DNA of 64,000 nt from Mesorhizobium sp. M8A.F.Ca.ET.218.01.1.1 (GTDB lineage: Bacteria > Pseudomonadota > Alphaproteobacteria > Rhizobiales > Rhizobiaceae). Both the position numbers and the translations under genes were made by a program. The stretch spans positions 744,001 through 808,000 of the forward strand of contig NZ_SRUZ01000003.1 in assembly GCF_004791165.1 (NCBI RefSeq), given 5' to 3'. Below the pieces are notes generated by a model, which saw only the letters and a list, made by a program, of their open reading frames with translations, was not told where the DNA came from and made no database searches. Of the stretch, positions 60,326 through 64,000 are shown one piece after another. Every line of letters begins with the position of its first letter. The stretch's first letter is position 1.

Positions 60326-60757
60326 ATGACAGTTAAGGCAATTCTCGAGAGCAAGGGCCATGACGTGCTGACGCTCGGGCCCAACGAAAAACTCAGCGAA
60401 GCCATTCGCATCCTGACAGAACACAAGATCGGCGCACTGGTCATCACCAATGGCGATCGCAAGATCGTCGGCATCCTCTCCGAGCGCGACATCGTGCGGG
60501 TGATCGCCAAGGAAGGAGCCGCCGCGCTCGACATCGCGGTGCGCTCGGCCATGACGCCGAAGGTGAAGATCTGCAATGAGAACCACACCGTCAACGAGGT
60601 GATGGAGATCATGACCCGGGGCCGCTTCCGCCATCTGCCGGTGGAAAAGGACGGCCTGCTGGATGGCATCGTATCCATCGGCGACGTGGTCAAGCGCCGC
60701 ATCGAGGACGTCGAGCGGGAGGCCGAGGAAATACGCGCCTACATCGCCACCGCCTGA
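60326..60757 (+). CDS. CBS-domain protein
   Basis: A 143-residue protein consisting of one CBS pair. AIRILTEHKIGALVITNGDRKIVGILSERDIVR is the first CBS motif and GRFRHLPVEKDGLLDGIVSIGDVVK the second. Such short proteins bind adenosine nucleotides and regulate unknown partners. Preceded by GAGGAGG. Its end is convergent with the YjhX gene. Confidence 0.9.
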   Translation: MTVKAILESKGHDVLTLGPNEKLSEAIRILTEHKIGALVITNGDRKIVGILSERDIVRVIAKEGAAALDIAVRSAMTPKVKICNENHTVNEVMEIMTRGRFRHLPVEKDGLLDGIVSIGDVVKRRIEDVEREAEEIRAYIATA

Positions 60758-60770
60758 ACTGTGAAAGAAG

Positions 60771-60796
60771 CCGCCGGCCGGAGGGCCGACCGGCGG
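60771..60796. terminator. hairpin between convergent CBS and YjhX genes
   Basis: CCGCCGG (60771-60777) pairs with CCGGCGG (60790-60796). On the minus strand CTTCTTTC follows, suitable for ending the YjhX transcript. Confidence 0.5.
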
Positions 60797-60805
60797 AACC
60801 CTGGT

Positions 60806-61063
60806 CTATCTGTTGTCGAGTTCGGAGCGGACGAGTGCGAGCCCGCGCCTTGTGATGCGGTAGGGCCCGCCGCCCGACGACGAAACCGCCTTCTTGCGTT
60901 TCAATTTTCGAAACAGGTCGAGATCGACGTCAGGATAATGCCAGCCGTCGCGGGTCAGGCATTTGACGGAAGCGATCCTTTTCTTGTCGTTCTTTTCGAT
61001 TTCAATGCGTCCGCCCTGCGCGAGCAGGTGCAGGATGCGCTGTTCAGTACGCGAAATATCCAT
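60806..61063 (-). CDS. YjhX-family (UPF0386) protein
   Basis: An 85-residue protein starting MDISRTEQRILHLLAQGGRI at 61063. The MDISRxEQRxLHxLAxGG start, the CLTRDGWHYPD segment and the conserved RRGL end are hallmarks of the YjhX family, a winged-helix-like group whose E. coli member is described as a toxin. A longer ATG at 61117 adds a non-conserved leader. No antitoxin-like neighbour is seen. Confidence 0.85.
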   Translation of the reverse strand: MDISRTEQRILHLLAQGGRIEIEKNDKKRIASVKCLTRDGWHYPDVDLDLFRKLKRKKAVSSSGGGPYRITRRGLALVRSELDNR

Positions 61064-61354
61064 GTGAAGAGTTTCCGGGAAAACGAAAAATGCCGCCGCC
61101 GCGAAGCTTCGCGGCACGGGGTTTCAGGTTTTCTGCCCTGCCTCATCGAGAGGTCAGGGCCTTACCGGGACTGAGCGTAAGTGGACATCCACTCTCCATT
61201 GGGATGAGCGTCCTATAGGCGAAAATGGCTGGGAAGGCCATACCGAGGCTTTGCGCTTGTCTCTTCTGGCAGTTTGCACTAGCGAAGCGGGTACGATTTG
61301 TACCTGCTGAATGTGCAGCGCATTCGGCAATCATCCGGAATTTGACGGCAGGCC
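61064..61354. other. intergenic region before gatB
   Basis: About 290 bases between the divergent YjhX and gatB genes. The stretch contains two short low-quality frames but nothing I can support as a gene. Promoters for both genes should lie here. Confidence 0.4.
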
Positions 61355-62854
61355 ATGAGCATCATCGATACCCGTACACCCGACGCAAAACGCCTGATAT
61401 CAGGTGCCACCGGCGACTGGGAGATCATTATCGGCCTTGAGGTTCACGCTCAGGTCATCTCGGAGGCAAAGCTCTTCTCCGGCGCCTCGACCGCATTCGG
61501 GGCTGCGCCCAATGCCAATGTCAGCCTAGTCGATGCGGCAATGCCCGGCATGCTGCCCGTCATCAACGAGGAATGCGTCAAGCAGGCGATCCGCACCGGC
61601 CTGGGCCTGAAGGCGGCGATCAACCACAAGTCGGTCTTCGACCGGAAGAATTATTTCTATCCGGACCTGCCGCAGGGCTACCAGATCTCGCAGTTCAAAC
61701 AGCCGATCGTCGGCGAGGGCACGGTGATCGTTTCCGTCGGTCCCGACCGCCAGGGCGAGTTCGAGGACATCGAGGTTGGCATCGAGCGCCTGCACCTGGA
61801 GCAGGATGCCGGCAAGTCGATCCACGACCAGCACCCGACCATGTCCTATGTCGACCTCAACCGCTCCGGCGTGGCGCTGATGGAGATCGTGTCGAAACCC
61901 GACCTGCGCTCCGGCGACGAGGCCAAGGCCTATGTGACCAAGCTGCGCACCATCATGCGCTATCTCGGCACCTGCGACGGCAACATGGACGAAGGCTCGC
62001 TGCGTGCCGACGTCAACGTCTCGGTGCGCCGGCCAGGGGGCGAATTCGGCACCCGCTGCGAAATCAAGAACATGAATTCGATCCGCTTCATCGGCCAGGC
62101 CATCGACTACGAGGCGCGCCGGCAGATCGCTATCCTCGAGGACGGCGGCAAGATCGATCAGGAAACGCGGCTGTTCGATGCCGTCAAGGGCGAGACGCGC
62201 TCGATGCGCTCCAAGGAAGAGGCGCACGACTACCGCTACTTCCCCGATCCGGATCTTCTGCCGCTGGAATTCGACCAGGCCTATGTCGACGCCCTGGCCA
62301 AGGCATTGCCGGAACTGCCCGACGACAAGAAGGCGCGGCTGATCTCCTCGCTCGGCCTCTCGACCTACGACGCAGCGATCCTGGTGTCGGAAAAGCCGAT
62401 CGCCGATTATTTCGAGAAGGTAGCGGCCGGGCGCGATGGCAAGCTCGCCGCGAACTGGGTCATCAACGATCTGCTGGGCGCTCTCAACAAAGCCGGCAAG
62501 GACATTGAATCCGCTCCGGTTTCGCCCGACCAACTCGGTGCGGTCATCGACCTGATCAAGGAAGGCACCATCTCCGGCAAGATCGCCAAGGACCTGTTCG
62601 AGATCGTCTGGAGCGAGGGTGGTGATCCTCGCCAACTGGTCGAAAGCCGTGGCATGAAGCAGGTCACCGACACCGGCGCCATCGAGAAGGCGGTCGACGA
62701 GGTGATCGCGGCCAATCCCGACAAGGTTGAGCAGGCACGCGCCAAGCCGACCATGGCCGGCTGGTTCGTCGGCCAGGTGATGAAGGCGACCGGCGGCAAG
62801 GCCAATCCGCAGGCCGTCAACGATCTCGTCAAGGCCAAGCTGGGCATCGAGTAA
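61355..62854 (+). CDS. gatB: aspartyl/glutamyl-tRNA(Asn/Gln) amidotransferase subunit B
   Basis: A 499-residue subunit of the heterotrimeric GatCAB complex that converts Glu-tRNA(Gln) to Gln-tRNA(Gln). Present are the kinase-like core [39 protein letters not shown] motif ([20 protein letters not shown]), [16 protein letters not shown], and the C-terminal YqeY-like helical domain. Start [13 protein letters not shown] at 61355. GatA and GatC are not in the window. Confidence 0.95.
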   Translation: MSIIDTRTPDAKRLISGATGDWEIIIGLEVHAQVISEAKLFSGASTAFGAAPNANVSLVDAAMPGMLPVINEECVKQAIRTGLGLKAAINHKSVFDRKNYFYPDLPQGYQISQFKQPIVGEGTVIVSVGPDRQGEFEDIEVGIERLHLEQDAGKSIHDQHPTMSYVDLNRSGVALMEIVSKPDLRSGDEAKAYVTKLRTIMRYLGTCDGNMDEGSLRADVNVSVRRPGGEFGTRCEIKNMNSIRFIGQAIDYEARRQIAILEDGGKIDQETRLFDAVKGETRSMRSKEEAHDYRYFPDPDLLPLEFDQAYVDALAKALPELPDDKKARLISSLGLSTYDAAILVSEKPIADYFEKVAAGRDGKLAANWVINDLLGALNKAGKDIESAPVSPDQLGAVIDLIKEGTISGKIAKDLFEIVWSEGGDPRQLVESRGMKQVTDTGAIEKAVDEVIAANPDKVEQARAKPTMAGWFVGQVMKATGGKANPQAVNDLVKAKLGIE

Positions 62855-62858
62855 AGGC

Positions 62859-63353
62859 ATGTTCGTCCGCACCGCCGGGGATCGCGACCTCGCAGCCGTC
62901 CGGGCGTTGCTAGTCGAAACATGGCATGCCACCTATGACGCGATCTACGGCGCCGAACGGGTCACCGAGATCACCAATGAATGGCACTCCGTCGCTTCTT
63001 TGAAGGCCAGGCTGGTCAAGCCGAGCAGCGAGTTCCTCGTTGCCGATGACGGCAAGCGCATTGGCGGCATGGCCTTTGCCGAAGCCGTCGGTGACGGCGG
63101 TGTGGTTATGCTCAGGCAGCTCTATGTGCTTCCTGCGCTGCAGGGCCGAGGCATCGGCGGCATGCTGCTCGACGAAATCATCGAGAGTTTTCCGGAAGCC
63201 CATGGGATTCGGCTCGAAGTGGAAGAGAAGAACACCCGCGCCGTAGCCTTCTATCGGGCCAATGGCTTCGTCCAGGCCGGCCGCACCGACAATTGCGGCT
63301 CCGCCGGTTCGGCCATCCCGGCGTTGATCTATGAACGGGTACTTGCTGCCTGA
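62859..63353 (+). CDS. GNAT-family N-acetyltransferase
   Basis: A 164-residue GNAT acetyltransferase starting MFVRTAGDRDLAAVRALLVE. Acetyl-CoA-binding motif A is VLPALQGRGIGGMLLDEII (R/Q-x-x-G-x-G/A), followed by LEVEEKNTRAVAFYRANGF. It is four bases behind gatB and may be co-transcribed. Substrate unknown. Confidence 0.87.
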   Translation: MFVRTAGDRDLAAVRALLVETWHATYDAIYGAERVTEITNEWHSVASLKARLVKPSSEFLVADDGKRIGGMAFAEAVGDGGVVMLRQLYVLPALQGRGIGGMLLDEIIESFPEAHGIRLEVEEKNTRAVAFYRANGFVQAGRTDNCGSAGSAIPALIYERVLAA

Positions 63354-63503
63354 CCACCGTGGCGGCGTGATCACCTTCGCGCGAGCGCCCGCCCCGGGCT
63401 CCGTTTTCGTTTGACGGCCCTGATGTCCGCCACCAAAGGTGCTCAGGCCGACCCGCTCGAAGCCGGAATAAACCGACGCGCGCGGGACGGCTTGGGGGGA
63501 ACC

Positions 63504-64000
63504 ATGCCAAGCCTGCCGGAACTGATGCCGACCGAGGTGTCGGACGAAACCTTTGGCGGCGTCACCTATCACATAGCGGGCGAACTGGTGCCTGTGCTTT
63601 CCGTCGACGTGACGCGGATGCCTGTCTATTTCGAGCACCACATCCTGCTGTGGAAAAATTCCACGATCACCATCGGCCTGAAATCGCTGAAGGGGGCGCT
63701 GAAGCGCATGATGGCCGGCATGCAGATCTTCGTCACCGAGGCGTCGGGAGCGGGCGTCATCGCCTTCAGCCGCGACGGACCCGGTCACATCGTGCCGATT
63801 CACCTGCGGCAAGGCGAGGAGATCCAGGTGCGCGAGCACCAGTTCCTGGCCGCCACCGGCAATGTCGACTACACGTTCGAGCGTGTACGCGGCCTGGCGA
63901 CAATGCTGTTCGGCCAGAGCGGCTTCTTCATCGACCGGTTTCGCGGCGATACTGGGGACGGCATCGTCTGGCTGCACGGCTACGGCAACGTTTTTGAAAA
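63504..64000 (+). CDS. AIM24-family protein, partial at the window edge
   Basis: A frame of 165 codons open to the right edge. From ATG 63504 (behind GGGGGGA) the peptide starts MPSLPELMPTEVSDETFGG and includes VYFEHHILLWKNSTITIGLK, SGAGVIAFSRDGPGHIVPIHL and LFGQSGFFIDRFRG, the beta-rich pattern of the AIM24/TIGR00266 family. An earlier ATG at 63423 would add 27 residues. Function unknown in bacteria. Confidence 0.82.
   Translation, partial: MPSLPELMPTEVSDETFGGVTYHIAGELVPVLSVDVTRMPVYFEHHILLWKNSTITIGLKSLKGALKRMMAGMQIFVTEASGAGVIAFSRDGPGHIVPIHLRQGEEIQVREHQFLAATGNVDYTFERVRGLATMLFGQSGFFIDRFRGDTGDGIVWLHGYGNVFE

Noticed and set aside
1..64000. CRISPR arrays, rRNA genes and insertion sequences
   Set aside because: I saw no regularly spaced repeats of CRISPR type, no rRNA-like sequence and no transposase gene in the window.

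Overview
The window is high-GC alphaproteobacterial DNA, most likely from a Mesorhizobium-type member of the Rhizobiales. Indicators are the N-terminus of a B12-dependent ribonucleotide reductase, small rhizobial families (DUF982, DUF2188, DUF3126, paired PilZ/PAS proteins), a split aa3/caa3-type cox cluster and many GGAAC-N16-NGTT motifs typical of EcfG (general stress response) promoters. No species name can be given from sequence reading alone.

Left chromosomal part (1-9785): nrdJ start with NrdR-like boxes, PilZ protein, Nudix hydrolase, xanthine phosphoribosyltransferase, tandem universal stress protein, CinA-like protein, alpha/beta hydrolase, small secreted protein, DUF2188/DUF982 pair, old yellow enzyme, Nudix pyrophosphatase, J-domain protein, second PilZ protein, and tRNA-Leu(UAA).

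Genomic island (about 9746-42048, 32 kb): bounded by a perfect 40-bp direct repeat of the 5' half of tRNA-Leu. At its left edge it carries only the C-terminal end of a tyrosine recombinase, fused to a truncated dehalogenase-like gene, so it looks stranded. Cargo: phospholipase D-type synthase, FMN stress protein, low-affinity iron permease, DUF892 ferritin-like protein, ClpP-like protease, a complete alternative cytochrome c oxidase cluster with three cytochromes c, an FdhF/YdeP molybdoenzyme broken by one amber codon, an Nramp-like transporter operon with PRC-barrel-like partners, a YihY protein, pyruvate oxidase, an ECF sigma factor, a NepR-like small protein, a frameshifted Ku gene, a receiver protein whose C-terminus resembles sigma region 2, formaldehyde-dehydrogenase-like ADH, an SDR and an M20 peptidase. 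Nearly every transcription unit outside the cox and transporter clusters is preceded by GGAAC-N16-NGTT. I read the island as a horizontally acquired general-stress-response regulon that brought its own sigma factor and possible partner-switch proteins, now decaying: ku, fdhF-like and a small stress gene carry nonsense or frameshift lesions.

Right chromosomal part (42049-64000): an outer-membrane beta-barrel remnant, adenine deaminase, two paralogous DUF900 lipoproteins, threonine ammonia-lyase, DUF1697, DUF2218, glyoxalase I, double cold-shock protein, DUF192, hydrolase, HD protein, serine acetyltransferase, DUF3126, gamma carbonic anhydrase, ankyrin protein, bacterial transglutaminase-like cysteine peptidase, tandem PilZ plus PAS protein, rhomboid protease, CBS protein, YjhX-type protein, GatB, GNAT and a partial AIM24 protein. 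This part reads as ordinary housekeeping chromosome.
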